A stretch of DNA of 64,000 nt from Tretioscincus oriximinensis (lineage: Eukaryota > Chordata > Lepidosauria > Squamata > Gymnophthalmidae): the NCBI GenBank assembly GCA_022410635.1, contig JAJVDF010000002.1, forward strand, positions 737,176-801,175, in the 5' to 3' direction. Position 1 is the stretch's first letter. Every line of letters starts with the position of its first letter. Both the position numbers and the translations under genes were made by a program. The notes under the pieces are model-generated. The model saw only the letters and a list, made by a program, of their open reading frames with translations, searched no databases and was not told where the DNA came from. Positions 44,085-54,790 of the stretch are shown one piece after another.

Positions 44085-44530
44085 ACATCATAGGATTAAT
44101 GAATGTGAGACTAAATGGCTGAAAAGGAAAAATGGCTGAACAGTTGCTAGAACTGTCAGTCTATTTAAAACACACGTCGTGAATGCAGCTGCCAGGCCGT
44201 CGCATATGCACACTGTGACTGGACAATGGTGATTGGATGTTGTCTTTTCAAGGGTGAATATTTGTGCACTTACACTGCTCCGCAAATATCAGCCAATGGA
44301 AAAATAGGGCAAAACTGATCATAAAATGGATGGGATTTCAGCAATTGATCATTTCTGCCCTTTTTAATCACTCCTGATCACTTTTGCAGGGACAGCTAGT
44401 GATGATCTTCTGTGGGGAAGCATGGGAGAGGATGAAAAAAGAAACAACACCTTCTGCCTTCACCCCTTCCCTTATCAAAAACCACNTGTTGTCTTGACCC
44501 TTCTTAATTCATCAGTGCCTATTGCAGTGA
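44085..44530. other. No recognisable feature
   Basis: Nothing can be supported. Confidence 0.35.
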
Positions 44531-45223
44531 TGGCCAACGGGTGACACTCCAGATGTTCCTGAACTACAACTCCCAACATTCCATTTGGTTCAGCTGAGTG
44601 GGCTTGTGGTGATCACACCATGTAGCCAACCCCCAGCTTCCACGAAGTGTCCCCCACACCTTGCTTTCCTTCCAGTTTCCTGCATTCTTGTCCACATTGT
44701 TAATCCAATCCGGTTCATATAGCTTTCAACATGTTTCTTCGTATTATATATCTGCTTCTGACAGGAAATCTTATCTACATGCACTGCCACCATTAATCCT
44801 CATGAACCCCCACCTTCAGGCCTCTGAATGGCACAGACACGTGTGGCTTTTATAGCAAATAAATTAACTTTATTTTAACACATAACACAAAGGAAACTTA
44901 ACTTCAAAGTTACTTTTATTCTTTTATTCTCTTCAACTTAACACTGTCTCAGGTTCATATGTATCCAGGCCTACCCAGGCCTGTCCTCCACTCAGGCTTC
45001 TGTTCCAGTTTATTTTACTAAAAGAAAGATCTCAATATTTGATTCGTCCCTTTGGAGTTTATTCTTAGAAATATCATCCGGCTATTCTGCTGCTCTGCTG
45101 ATAATCACTGCGGGTTTTTCATTTGGCCTGTATTTCCAGCCTTTATTAACTTTATCATTTCCAGGGCTTAACAGTGCGTTAAAGGAGTGGTTCAGGAACA
45201 TCTGGAGTGTTACCCGTTAGCTA
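44531..45223. mobile_element. Nonautonomous DNA transposon with about 37-bp terminal inverted repeats
   Basis: The left end TGGCCAACGGGTGACACTCC then AGATGTTCCTGAAC (44531-44564) is inverted at the right, GTTCAGGAACATCT then GGAGTGTTACCCGTTAGC (about 45189-45221). The interior (about 620 bp) has no transposase frame. The target duplication is not clear, so the superfamily is not fixed. hAT is plausible from the CAGTG just outside the left end. Confidence 0.7.
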
Positions 45224-45284
45224 GTTCCAAAACAAGTGGCCCATCCATAACTTTCAGAAGCATCCTTCCAAGTTGATGTATACC

Positions 45285-45758
45285 TAAGGTTGCCATACGT
45301 CCCGGGAAGGTGGGACAATCCCGGCTTTGGGGACTAAAATATAGTCCAATCCGGGTTTTAATAGAAAATCCCGGATTTTTACATTTCCCAATTTCGCATC
45401 AGGGAATGTAAAAATCTGGGATTTTAAAGGCAAAGGAGCCGTCAGGGCTGACGGCTGCAGCATGAGCATCGCTTCCTGGATCCTAGAAAGAACCTCGGAG
45501 CATGCCGTAGCTGGTCCTCTGCAGAAGGCGGGGTTTGGCACCTGCTGTCAGTTGGAGTGCACCAACTCACCTCCAGCAGAGGAAAAATGCTTGGGTTTTT
45601 GACAGGAGAACAGAGCTTTTGTGCAGCTCTGTTCTTCTGGTCTCACCACAAGCATGCGTGTGTATGTCCGTGTGTATGTGCATGTGTGCGTGTGTTTGTG
45701 TGCGCGCACACTCACACACACCCGTCCNGTTTTGGGCTGTCAAAATATGGCACCCCTG
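45285..45758. mobile_element. hAT-type nonautonomous element, 474 bp
   Basis: The ends are TAAGGTTGCCATACGTCCC and GGACGGG-containing GGCACCCCTG in inverted orientation (CCGTCC ... ATATGGCACCCC). The flanks TGTATACC (45277-45284) and TGTATAAC (45759-45766) differ at one base. The right interior carries a (TG)n stretch. The same family forms part of 8545-8802. Confidence 0.7.
45654..45723. repeat. (TG)n-like microsatellite
   Basis: Imperfect GTGTGTATG and GTGCGTGTG units followed by CACACTCACACACACCC, which lets the tract fold on itself. Confidence 0.75.
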
Positions 45759-46021
45759 TGTATAACAGCAGTTCCGATATTCAAGCGTAGCTGCTGTTGA
45801 ATTAGCTGAGGCACTGGGGAGAGAGTGTCTTGGCAATGGCTATGAGTTAGCAAATATAGATTACTTCATATGATTGATAGTTGGAAGATAGTTGGATGCT
45901 CCTATATACTGAAATAAGCTGCACAACCTTTTGTAGAGAACATAAATTCATTTTCTGTGAAAGTTTTTAAGGTATTTCTTCTGTGCACGGCAGCAGGACT
46001 GCTATACCCATACCTTTATTT

Positions 46022-46136
46022 AAGAACATAAGAAGAGTCATACTGGATCGGGCCAGAGCCCATCTAGTCCAGCATTCTGTCTCATACAGAGGCCCACCAG
46101 ATGCACNTGGGCAGAGGAAAGCAAAATATGCACCCA
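46022..46136 (-). repeat. CR1 lineage B 3' end fragment
   Basis: AAGAACATAAGAAGAGTCATACTGGATCGGGCC through CCACCAGATGCAC, ending in GGAAAGCAAAATATGCACC. Confidence 0.8.
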
Positions 46137-46785
46137 ACTATGCAAAACTATGCAAAATATGCAAAAATATGCAGACAACTGATTTCAGAATCAGTTGTGT
46201 AATATCACTATTACAGTATGTCTTTCTTTGCATCCTTTCTGTATCAGCCTCCAATCGTGTTAGGAATACCTGCCAGCATATCTCGAAAAAATGGGGATGG
46301 ATGAATTTGTATTCTTAATGAAATCACAGTAGTTAGGGTTGAAGTGAGAGCACCTTAAATCCAGGAAGGAATCAGAATTGACCAGTGGAAGGTGAACCAA
46401 ATACCTGAAACGCAATATACTGGCAAAAGAGTCAGGATGAAGAAAAGGGAGGTGATCCAAATGCCAGTTATTATGCTGATTTATCTGCATGAGCAAATTT
46501 GAAATACTTAAAAAGTGTTTTACCAAAAGACTGAAGAAAGGGTAGGAACCTATCACCGATAGGTTCTTCTTCCAAGTTGGAAAGAATCATAGAGTTGGCA
46601 GGGACCTCCAAAGTCACTGAGTCCAACCCCCTGCTCAATGCAGGACTCAGTAAAACATCCCAGACAGATGGCTGTTCAGCGTCTGAAGACTTCCAGTGGA
46701 GGGGAACTCACTGTCTCCTGTGGCAACCTGTTCCACTGGTTTATCACCCTTACTGTTAGAAAGTTTTTTCTGATATCTAGTCTAA

Positions 46786-47709
46786 GTTCACACGGCTATT
46801 TTATGCCTCAGTTATAGCGCCATTTTGAAGGTCACGTCACACGTGTTAAGCGTGTATGAGTAAAACTTCCACACTAAAGGTCATTTATTCTGCAATAAAC
46901 TATTGTTCGGATAATCAGGAATAATTGCGGAGAACGTCCGAAACCTNGCAGCCAACCTCTGTCACCTCGTAGCCAATTCCCTTCCTCTCCCGTGTGACCA
47001 TAACTAGTGCGAGAGACAGGAGGGGAGAGATGATAGGAGGAAGCGCCGCCTCCTTCGGCGGGGAAATCTGCCCGCCTTTTCCTAAGCCCAGGCTGCCCTC
47101 CGCCTGCTTTTGGGGGCTTCTGCCTGGAGATCTGCTTTGCAAAAGGAAGAGGAACAAAACCTCCTCCCCTCAGCCGATCTATTTGACAGCAGGCAGAGCC
47201 GATCTGCAGGGAATTCAGCTGAAGGAGGGGAGNCGGCTGCGTTCTGCTGGCCCCATCCACACGGAGCCTAGGTCTGGGTAACGTTTTGGGACAGAGCTTG
47301 GCCACCTACATGCCAAAATGTCCCAAAACATTACCCAGACCGAGGCTCCGTATGGATGGGGCCAGCAGAACGCAGCCGCCTCCCCTCCTTCAGCTGAATT
47401 CCCTGCAGATTGACTCTGTCTGCTGTCAAATAGATCGGCTGAGGGGAGGAGGTTTTGTTCCTCTTCCTTTTGCAGAGCAGATCTCCAGGCAGAAGCCCCC
47501 AAAANCAGGCGGAGGAAAAGGCTTCTCATGACACGCAGCCGGCTGATCGGCTTTGTTGGGCTGATTGGCTGCGTATCACGAGAATTCATGTATACGTGTG
47601 AATAGACACNCCATTGTATATTCCGGAATATAGCGATAGGTGAAGGGATAGGTATTTGCTATATTCCGGAATATAAATTTATTTCGGGTTTTAGCTCGTC
47701 TTGTGAACG
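46786..47709. mobile_element. Hairpin element with 200-bp complementary arms
   Basis: The element starts GTTCACACGG and ends CTTGTGAAC(G). The flanks TAGTCTAA (46778-46785) and TAGCCTAA (47710-47717) differ at one base. An inverted repeat has its left arm at about 47075-47292 and right arm at about 47320-47523, with a 27-bp loop; the left arm has one 19-bp insertion relative to the right. The outer part is CpG-rich, and two identical 16-bp palindromes lie near the right end. Both strands of the hairpin encode nearly the same frame, which is a consequence of the palindrome, not a gene. Superfamily unassigned. Confidence 0.75.
47617..47675. repeat. Two identical 16-bp palindromes
   Basis: TATATTCCGGAATATA occurs at 47617-47632 and 47660-47675, 43 bp apart start to start. 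The core TTCCGGAA could bind a dimeric factor such as a transposase or ETS/STAT-type protein; that is speculation. Confidence 0.75.
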
Positions 47710-47984
47710 TAGCCTAAATCTACTTCCTTGCAGTTTCGTCCCATTGTTTTTTGTCCTTCTATGTACCAATGAAAACAAAGCTGATCCTTTTTCTCAGTGA
47801 TAGCCCTTGAGATATTTGTTGACAGCTACCAGGTTTGCTCTCAGTCTTCTCTTTTGCAGACTGAACATCCCAAGATCCTTTAACCGTTCCTCATAGGACT
47901 CACCATCCTTTTAACTCTCTTTTGAATTCGATCTGGTTTATCAATGTCCTTTTTAGACATTGTAGAGGATATTCAGCAGCAATT

Positions 47985-48078
47985 AATGGATTACTGTGTG
48001 AGACAGGATGCTGGACTAGAGGGACTGTAGTTCAATTCAGCTGGGCTCCACCAACATTTTAATGTTCTTATGTCCTAC
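47985..48078 (+). repeat. CR1 lineage B 3' tail fragment
   Basis: TACTGTGTGAGACAGGATGCTGGACTAGAGG through ATGTTCTTATG. Confidence 0.65.
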
Positions 48079-48619
48079 AGCTGTTTTCCTCTCCAGCTCA
48101 CAATCTCGAATTTATTGTAGAATTTATTCTCTTGATGTATTCCAACACTGAAAGAGAACCCTGAGGACANAAGTGTGCCTGCTTAGTAAGGCTGTGAGAA
48201 TCACAAAAAGGGACTGACTCATGAATGGGATTTTCCATTTGCTTGTCCCAAGAAATCTATCAAAGCAATCTCCAAACAAGGAAAAACAAACCTTAAAAAG
48301 TCACAAACTCAGCTGTTAGATTTGTTAAGGTTTTGCTGCTTTTTTATGCAAATATTGTTTCAGCAGATTTGCCAACAGGCTGCTGTACATTTATTTGGTT
48401 ACATTTGCTTGTCACAAAAAATAGACCCTCAAAAGGATTTAAGAAAAACTCCACATACACTCTGTGCACCCCAGTACTCAGACATGCATTGGCTTCCAGA
48501 AATGTTACAGGATATTGTTTTATCAAGAGCATTTTCTGAGCAACTTTTTAAAACAGTAAAATGTGATGTCCCTTACTTCACATGGCAGTTTAAACCATTC
48601 GTCTTATACTAAACTGCTA
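48079..48619. other. No recognisable feature
   Basis: AT-rich sequence. Nothing can be supported. Confidence 0.4.
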
Positions 48620-48755
48620 TATTTTTTTATATCCCGCTTTTTTCAAGCTGAAGGGGACCAAAGCAGCTTACATAACCTTCTGTCCTTCTCTTCACAGCAG
48701 ACACTTTGTGAAGTAGTAGGGCTGAGAGAGCTCTGAATCTCTCTAATCACTACAT
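48620..48755 (-). repeat. MIR-like SINE fragment
   Basis: TTTATATCCCGCTTTTTTCAAGCTGAAGGGG, CTCTTCACAGCAGACACTTTGTGAAG and GGGCTGAGAGAGCTCTGAAT match the copies at 24845 and 56036. Confidence 0.7.
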
Positions 48756-48814
48756 GACTGGTGGGTTGTTGAAACTTCCAGTGGATATTCAGAACTGGAA
48801 AAGGAGGTAGTTGG

Positions 48815-49139
48815 ATATAGTATTTTTTAAAAAAGCAAAATAATTTTGAATTTTTTTTNAAAAACAAAATCTCTGCACAACCACAAGGAGGCTCTGGCAA
48901 TCGGGGTCAGGTCCTGAAGGCACCCTCCCCTCAGTAAAAAAATAAAAAAATGCAAATTTCTGATGCACTCCAAAAATTCTCACACAGTTTAAAAATTCTC
49001 ACACNTGCTTCACAGATTTCCCCGGCGGGAGTTTCAGAAGGAAATAGATGTTGGTGAGTGATTTGCATATTTATGAATATGCAAATTAGCATGAGTATTA
49101 ATTACCCCAATTTGGGCCTCACAAAATCTGGTCAGTCTA
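48815..49139. mobile_element. Foldback family long form, left end lost
   Basis: GTCCTGAAGGCACCCTCCCCTCAG, AAAATTCTCACAC twice, GCATATTTATGAATATGCAAATTAGC and GGGCCTCACAAAATCTGGTCAGTCTA match the long form at 21596 in reverse. Confidence 0.7.
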
Positions 49140-49284
49140 TACTACAGTTCTCTCGTGGATCTTATAGGCAGCAACTTGGATTATCAGAGGAATGTGTGGG
49201 CGGAACAGCAATTGCTTTACTCCAGAATAATCGTAAGATGTGGAACAAAACCAGGCGTACAGAGGCAGCCATAGGCACATCTAC

Positions 49285-49595
49285 TTCCTCAGATGCTGAA
49301 GTGGACTTGGCTACAAAGCTCGTGCCACATACCTTTCTCTTGTTAGGCTTTGAAGTGCTGCAAGCCTTCCCCTCCCTTTGCTGGACTTTCTGGACAAAGA
49401 TTACACAGCTATTTCTTTGAAANCTACTAAGGGGAAGGTAGTCGGCATGAGCTTTTGTAGATGAGTCTCCACCTGAAGGTAGTAGGCTCACGCTCCTTAC
49501 CTTCCTCTTCTTAGTCTCCAAAATGCTACAAGCTCCCCTTGCTGGACTTTCTGAACAAAGACCAATAAGGCTATTTCTTTGAAATCTCTCAATNG
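49285..49595. repeat. Repeat Y, two copies in mirror arrangement
   Basis: CATCTACTTCCTCAGATGCTGAAGTGGACTTGGC with GTTAGGCTTTGAAGTGCTGC and GCTATTTCTTTGAAA at 49285-49422. Then GAAGGTAGTCGGCATGAGCTTTTGTAGATGAGTC (reverse sense) and a second forward half to GCTATTTCTTTGAAAT at 49590. Confidence 0.6.
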
Positions 49596-49949
49596 TGAAG
49601 TTGCAAATTGCAGGAATTTGCCAGTTATTTGTCGTGAATGCGCTGCAGCAAGATGGCAAGCAGGCCAAGATCTGCTGTGTCACCATCATTCTCACTCAAA
49701 ACAAAATCCCGAATAGCTAATATTCAATTATTCAAATATTCTCCGGTCACACTGTTTATACATTTTGTGAAGCTTTGTTCATATCCTAGATACGGGTGTC
49801 TCTTTCTGCTACTGCTGCTGCAATGCTTGTTGGCAGTACACAGATTTTACGCAGCTCAATAGCAAGAAGGGAGTAACTAAGACCTTCATACTGCAAGTCT
49901 TGTTCCGGAATATATCTCAATGAATATGTCAGTGTCCACAAATATGACA
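49596..49949. other. No recognisable feature
   Basis: A single TTCCGGAATATA word at 49903 recalls the palindromes of the hairpin element. Otherwise nothing is supported. Confidence 0.35.
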
Positions 49950-50240
49950 AAAGAGACGAGGAGGAGGAGGAGGAGAAGAAGAACTGGGTTCTTATACCCC
50001 AGTTTTCTCACCATTCAAAGGGACTCAAAGTGGCTTACAAGGGTATTTTTGCCCGAAGGCTTATATTCTATGGTTGTGGTGTTTCCCATTTATCTACTGC
50101 CATCAGTTGCAATTTCTTGCAGTTCTTGCTTTCNAATAGCTGGGTTGGCTAGAGCTGCAGGCTANTGGAAGGTGCTCACCCCTCCCCAAGTCCGACACAC
50201 NGCTTCGAAACTCGATCTTCCAGATGAGAGACTAGTCCTT
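49950..50240 (-). repeat. SINE copy
   Basis: A (GAG/GAA)n tail at the left, then GGTTCTTATACCCC, GGGACTCAAAGTGGC and TAGCTGGGTTGGCTAGAGC. The head is degraded around CTTCGAAACTCGATC. Confidence 0.8.
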
Positions 50241-50384
50241 GTGCAAATTAGTGGACACTGCATTTGTTTGGTTTGTTATTTTATCTATTAATGTGGAGCA
50301 GGGATGCTCAACTACAGTTCTTTAGTAGATCCAAAACTGCAACTCCCAGCATTCAACTTGAGGAAGCCTTTTATAAATTACTTT

Positions 50385-50600
50385 AGACTAGTAGAATTAG
50401 CCTGTTGCNTTAAGGTAATGCAATGGGCTCTGACCCCCCCCTCTCCTTTGTTCTTCCTCTTCCTTCCCTTCTCCCTTCTGTCTTTCTTGTCTCCACTCAC
50501 CTTCTCTCCTTCCTTTCCTTCTTTTCTGCTTGTCTTCCTCCCTTCTTCCCTTAAACCTTCTAAAATTCTNANCCCTGTCATTGGTCTTTGAAGNCTACCA
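50385..50600. repeat. Pyrimidine-rich tract with a repeated head
   Basis: ACTAGTAGAATTAGCCTGTTGC and GTAATGCAATGGGCTCTGACCC precede about 110 bp of C/T-rich sequence (50432-50545). The same head with a different pyrimidine tract occurs at 56735-57000, and a diverged one at 26508. Confidence 0.6.
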
Positions 50601-51504
50601 AAGTTCTGACTCCTGCCNTTATATCTTGGAATGTTTGACTTTTTGATATACATTTTCTTATATGTACAGATAATTAATAACATTTTCAGTTAAATAGCCT
50701 CCATGAGATGAAATAGGGCCAAATACGCCCACTAGGCAAGCACATNATATTTTGCACCATTGGAATACCTGGAAGTTCCCAGTACCCCGTGATAGGAACT
50801 ATAATCAGAAAAAATAAAGACCCTCACTTGTCCCTTGATTTTGTCCCTGTAAGAGATGGTGAAAAGCATCTGCAGAATTCAAGCATGATCTTGTATTTTC
50901 CTTTCACTTTTTAGAGGCAGNCTAGACTAGGCAAAATAGGTTAGAGGTTGCTGACATTGGGTTGCCACACAAGACTGGAGCAGAGTTTTTGGAGCTTTAA
51001 TTNGTGTGGAAAGGGGGGAATTTCACCACGTGCAGCTCAAATGCTTGCGGCATCTGGTGAAAAAAAATTCACTTTCCCACACCCATTAGCTGCAAAACTC
51101 TTATTCTTTTTTTAAGGAAAAAATGGTGATCCTAGCTGTGAACATGAAGACCAGAAATTTGCAAGATGCTTTTGAGCCNCATTTTTTACACATGAATGCA
51201 TCTAAAAGTGGGCTACAGCCACAATCCACGCCTGCCACTATCTTCATTTCAAAAATATGTTTTCTGTTCCCTGCAGAGAGCAAGATAAGCAAAAAAACTT
51301 TAGAAAATGCATCCCTGCCATCTGGTGGACATAGATAGTAGAGAAGGAGGAGACCAACCAGTTGTTCTGGGTGCCTGTCATTTATCATTCCACACTGTGA
51401 AAACTAGAACCATTTGATCTGTCTTAGGAGCACATGGATAAAGGGATGGAACTTGTGCAGTTCTTTCTAACCAAATAAGTACTGACTAGTGTTTGTGTCC
51501 CATG
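50601..51504. other. No recognisable feature
   Basis: Nothing can be supported. Confidence 0.4.
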
Positions 51505-51605
51505 TAGAATCATAGAGTTTGTTAGAGATACACAGAGTCATCAGGTCCAGCTCCTTGCTTGGTACAGGATTCACTAAACCATCCCAGACAGGTTCCTGCT
51601 CGCTT
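51505..51605 (-). repeat. CR1 lineage A 3' end fragment
   Basis: GTAGAATCATAGAGTTTGTTAGAG then GGTACAGGATTCACTAAACCATCCCAGACAGG. Confidence 0.75.
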
Positions 51606-52049
51606 AGTAGTTGCACAGAACAGGGGTGCAACCACACCCCAACCACAAAGCTGGATGGAGGCGCCCTGGACTCTTCTCCACTACTCTGAATGATGGGCTG
51701 TCTGTGCTTATTGTGTGGAAAAGCCTCTTTCCCGTGCGATTGTTGGCCGTGGGGAAATCCCAATTCAGCAACGGAGCTCTCAGGCCCACTTCCATTCCCC
51801 TGTGCAGACCAGAGATAGGACTTTCTCACTGCTGGAGCGAGATCTTGGCACAAAATCGTGCAAGATGACGCTCCAGCAGCCAACCAGGGAGTTGGCGTGT
51901 GGGAATCTACATTTCAATGGCAACATGAAAAGGGAGTAGGTCACCACCATCACTTCACAAGAAGCAAGCTATGTGAGAATGGGCCACAAGCCTGTTCTCC
52001 CTTAAAATGTGCATGTGAACATGGCAGGTAATGCCACCCAGTGTAGTTT
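51606..52049. other. GC-richer stretch of unknown nature
   Basis: Both strands hold open frames of 60-140 codons with no recognised motif. It may be an old DNA element between two CR1 ends. Confidence 0.3.
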
Positions 52050-52395
52050 CATAGAATCATAGAGTTGGAAGAAACCTCCAAGGTCACTGAGTCCAAACCC
52101 CAGACAGATGACTGTCCAATCTCTGAAGACTTCCAGGGAAGGCGAACTCACCACCTCCTGTGGCAAACTGTTCCACTGGTTTATCACCCTGACTGTTAGA
52201 AAGTTTTTTCTGATATCTAATCTAAATCTACTCCCTTGCAGTTTCATCCCATTGTTTCTAGTCCTTCCATGTGCCAATAAGAACAAGGCTGATCACTCTG
52301 CTCTGTGGCAGCCCTTCAGATGTTTCTAGGAAGCTATCAGGTCTCCTCTCAGTCTTCTCTTTTGCAGGCTAAATGTCCCTAGACCCTAGATAGTT
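52050..52395 (-). repeat. CR1 lineage A 3' part
   Basis: The reversed tail CATAGAATCATAGAGTTGG, then reversed codons for RKNFLTVRVINQWNSLPQEVV and the preceding GRTRNNGMKLQG block. Ends at AAATGTCCCTAGACCC. Confidence 0.85.
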
Positions 52396-52894
52396 TGCAT
52401 TGCAGAATTCCCTCTTCTGTGCAATTGCGAAAAGAGCAAGTATTTTGTACTGTGTCCAGGAAAGGGCCAGCTGGATCTTTCTTAAGATCAATGTGGAAAA
52501 TTCCATAGAGTTGAAGTGTGTCGGGAGGCCACTGAATCTCCTTGCACAGAAACAAAACACCTCTGTTAGATGAACACCCAGACTTCTATTAAGAGAAGTC
52601 CTAGTACTTCCCAAAGACTGGCCTCCAGGTGGCAAAGCACAATGCTGGGTCCAGAATGAAGTATTGACATGAGAATTAAAGCCAACTTCCTGGAGCATGC
52701 CAACCACAAAAAAATGAGAAGGAGGAAGGAGGAGGAGGAATCAGAAGTTCTTTTTGATGCAGTGCCAGAGGACTGTTACCAGAGACCCTGGTAAGTACTT
52801 CCATGTCAGATCACTTGAGGATAGTGTGGGATCATCTACATGCTACAGTCTTCATGTAAGATTAAAAACAAAGATACTTGTCAAAATGCCAGTG
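52396..52894. other. No recognisable feature
   Basis: Nothing can be supported. Confidence 0.35.
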
Positions 52895-53087
52895 ATCTAT
52901 TGAAATTGGGTGAGTGGGAAACAAAGGGGCAAATGCACTTCAGCTTAGGCAAGAGCAAAGTCATGCACATTGGGGCAAAGAATCTCAATTGTTCCTACCA
53001 ACTATGGGTATCAAGCTTTCTGTGACCGGGCAGGAAAAGGATCTTGGGATGTTGGTGGATATTTCAATGAAGTTGTCGTCTTGGCTG

Positions 53088-53122
53088 CAGCAGCAGCAGC
53101 AGCAGCAGCAAAAAAAAAAAAA
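53088..53122 (+). repeat. (CAG)n plus A-run inside CR1 ORF
   Basis: (CAG)8-type repeats followed by about 12 A stand where the copy at 59270 has only a few CAG and AAA codons. This indicates microsatellite expansion within the LINE. Confidence 0.8.
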
Positions 53123-53337
53123 GCAAATTCAATGTTAAGGATAATTAGGAAAGGAATCGAAAACAAGTCAGCAAGTTTTGTTCTGCCTCTTTATAAATCT
53201 GTGGTGGGGCCCTATTTGGAATATTGTGTACAGTTCTGGTCACCACATCTCAAAAATGATATTGTGGAACTGGAGAAGGTGCAGAAAAGGGCAACAAGAA
53301 TGATCAAGGGACTGGAGAACTCCCTTATGAAATCTGG

Positions 53338-54418
53338 AACAGGTCAAACACTTCACCTATTTGGGGATAACTTTTTCCTATAATTTATCCTGGTCACACC
53401 ATATCAAACAACTAACCAACAGAGCTNNNNNNNNNNNNNNNNNNNNNNNNNNNNNNNNNNNNNNNNNNNNNNNNNNNNNNNNNNNNNNNNNNNNNNNNNN
53501 NNNNNNNNNNNNNNNNNNNNNNNNNNNNNNNNNNNNNNNNNNNNNNNNNNNNNNNNNNNNNNNNNNNNNNNNNNNNNNNNNNNNNNNNNNNNNNNNNNNN
53601 NNNNNNNNNNNNNNNNNNNNNNNNNNNNNNNNNNNNNNNNNNNNNNNNNNNNNNNNNNNNNNNNNNNNNNNNNNNNNNNNNNNNNNNNNNNNNNNNNNNN
53701 NNNNNNNNNNNNNNNNNNNNNNNNNNNNNNNNNNNNNNNNNNNNNNNNNNNNNNNNNNNNNNNNNNNNNNNNNNNNNNNNNNNNNNNNNNNNNNNNNNNN
53801 NNNNNNNNNNNNNNNNNNNNNNNNNNNNNNNNNNNNNNNNNNNNNNNNNNNNNNNNNNNNNNNNNNNNNNNNNNNNNNNNNNNNNNNNNNNNNNNNAATT
53901 TATGTGTTCATGGGGGGCCCATGGCCGCCTACCTCAGAACATTGATTAACCCGGCCTCAAGACGCGCTATGTCTGTAGCACGTTTTAACATCCTCCCCTC
54001 GGGACAGCTTAGAGGGAGATTTCTAGGAATACCCAAGCATTTGCGTACTTGCACTTGCGATCATATGGTGCAAGACTCNCTATTTCACATCTTGTTTCAG
54101 TGTCCATTACGTTCAAAAATCAGAGNAAAATATCAACAACCTATTTTTTTGCCTAGTATGTCCATACCGGACTTCCAGAAAATTGGGTTTCTTCTGAATA
54201 ACCAGGACGAATCCTTTACGGAACAGGTGGCCTTTTTCTTGATTGATCTAATTGACTCCTTGACTACCTGAGTCCATTTGGAATGGTCTATAATCTTATT
54301 TCGCCGTATTGCCCATCTGTAACTTCTTTTTGTTGTTTACTCGTGAAGGTTTGTATTTGGTTTGTTTCTTGCGTTGGACGTCTTTCTTCTTTTTATGCCA
54401 ATAAAGGCTATGATGATG
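53338..54418 (+). repeat. LINE of unresolved clade inserted in CR1
   Basis: Left of the gap it encodes HFTYLGITFSYNLSWSHHIK, a reverse transcriptase C-terminal motif. Right of the gap an ORF end includes ARFNILPSGQLRGRF and a cysteine/histidine cluster (CTCDHMVQD...FHILFQCP), with a stop at about 54271. The 3' region ends GCCAATAAAGGCTATGATGATG. ATCTGG flanks it at 53332-53337 and 54419-54424. About 470 bp are unsequenced. Confidence 0.7.
53427..53896. other. Assembly gap (470 N)
   Basis: A run of N inside the LINE at 53338-54418. Confidence 0.99.
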
Positions 54419-54790
54419 ATCTGGCTGCAATGTCTGGGCCTCTTCAGCATTGAAAGATGGTGTTTAAGAGGTGATCTGACAGACGTGTATAAAATCATGT
54501 ATGGGGTGAATGTTTCCTCTATGAAACAACATTGGGACCAGGGGGCATTCCTTGAAACAGATGGGCAGAAGAGTGAAGACAGACAGAAGATAGCCTNGGT
54601 AGCTTTAAGACAGAATTAGCCAAGTTCAGCTACTAGGATGGATGTCTTGATTCTGCCTCCGAGATGGAGCCACAGGCAGGGTTCCTAAAATACCATTTGC
54701 AGGGTGTTGAGAACAGGTGAAGATTTTCCCTTCTTCTATTTCAGACTGCCNAGGTGCAATTAGGGAGCTACTATGAGAGACAGAATGTTC

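Larger units (their letters stand above)
46584..47965 (-). repeat. CR1 lineage A 3' part, split by a hairpin element
   Basis: AGAATCATAGAGTTGGCAGGGACC at the left is the reversed tail. The reversed ORF2 end runs to GATATCTAGTCTAA at 46785. After the insertion it resumes at 47710 (TAGCCTAAATCTACTTCC) and continues to TTTTTAGACATTG, covering codons like those of the copy at 63483. Confidence 0.8.
52895..54790 (+). repeat. CR1 lineage B, split by another LINE
   Basis: It encodes KSKVMHIGAKN, then an alanine/glutamine run, then [21 protein letters not shown] and VQKRATRMIKGLE to 53337. It resumes at 54425 with LQCLGLFSIERWCLRGDL-like codons, and the 3' region continues to about 54790. The frame is shifted in several places. 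Confidence 0.8.

Noticed and set aside
46874..47531. Two matching frames on opposite strands that look like a duplicated gene
   Set aside because: They are the two arms of one inverted repeat, so equal translations are unavoidable.
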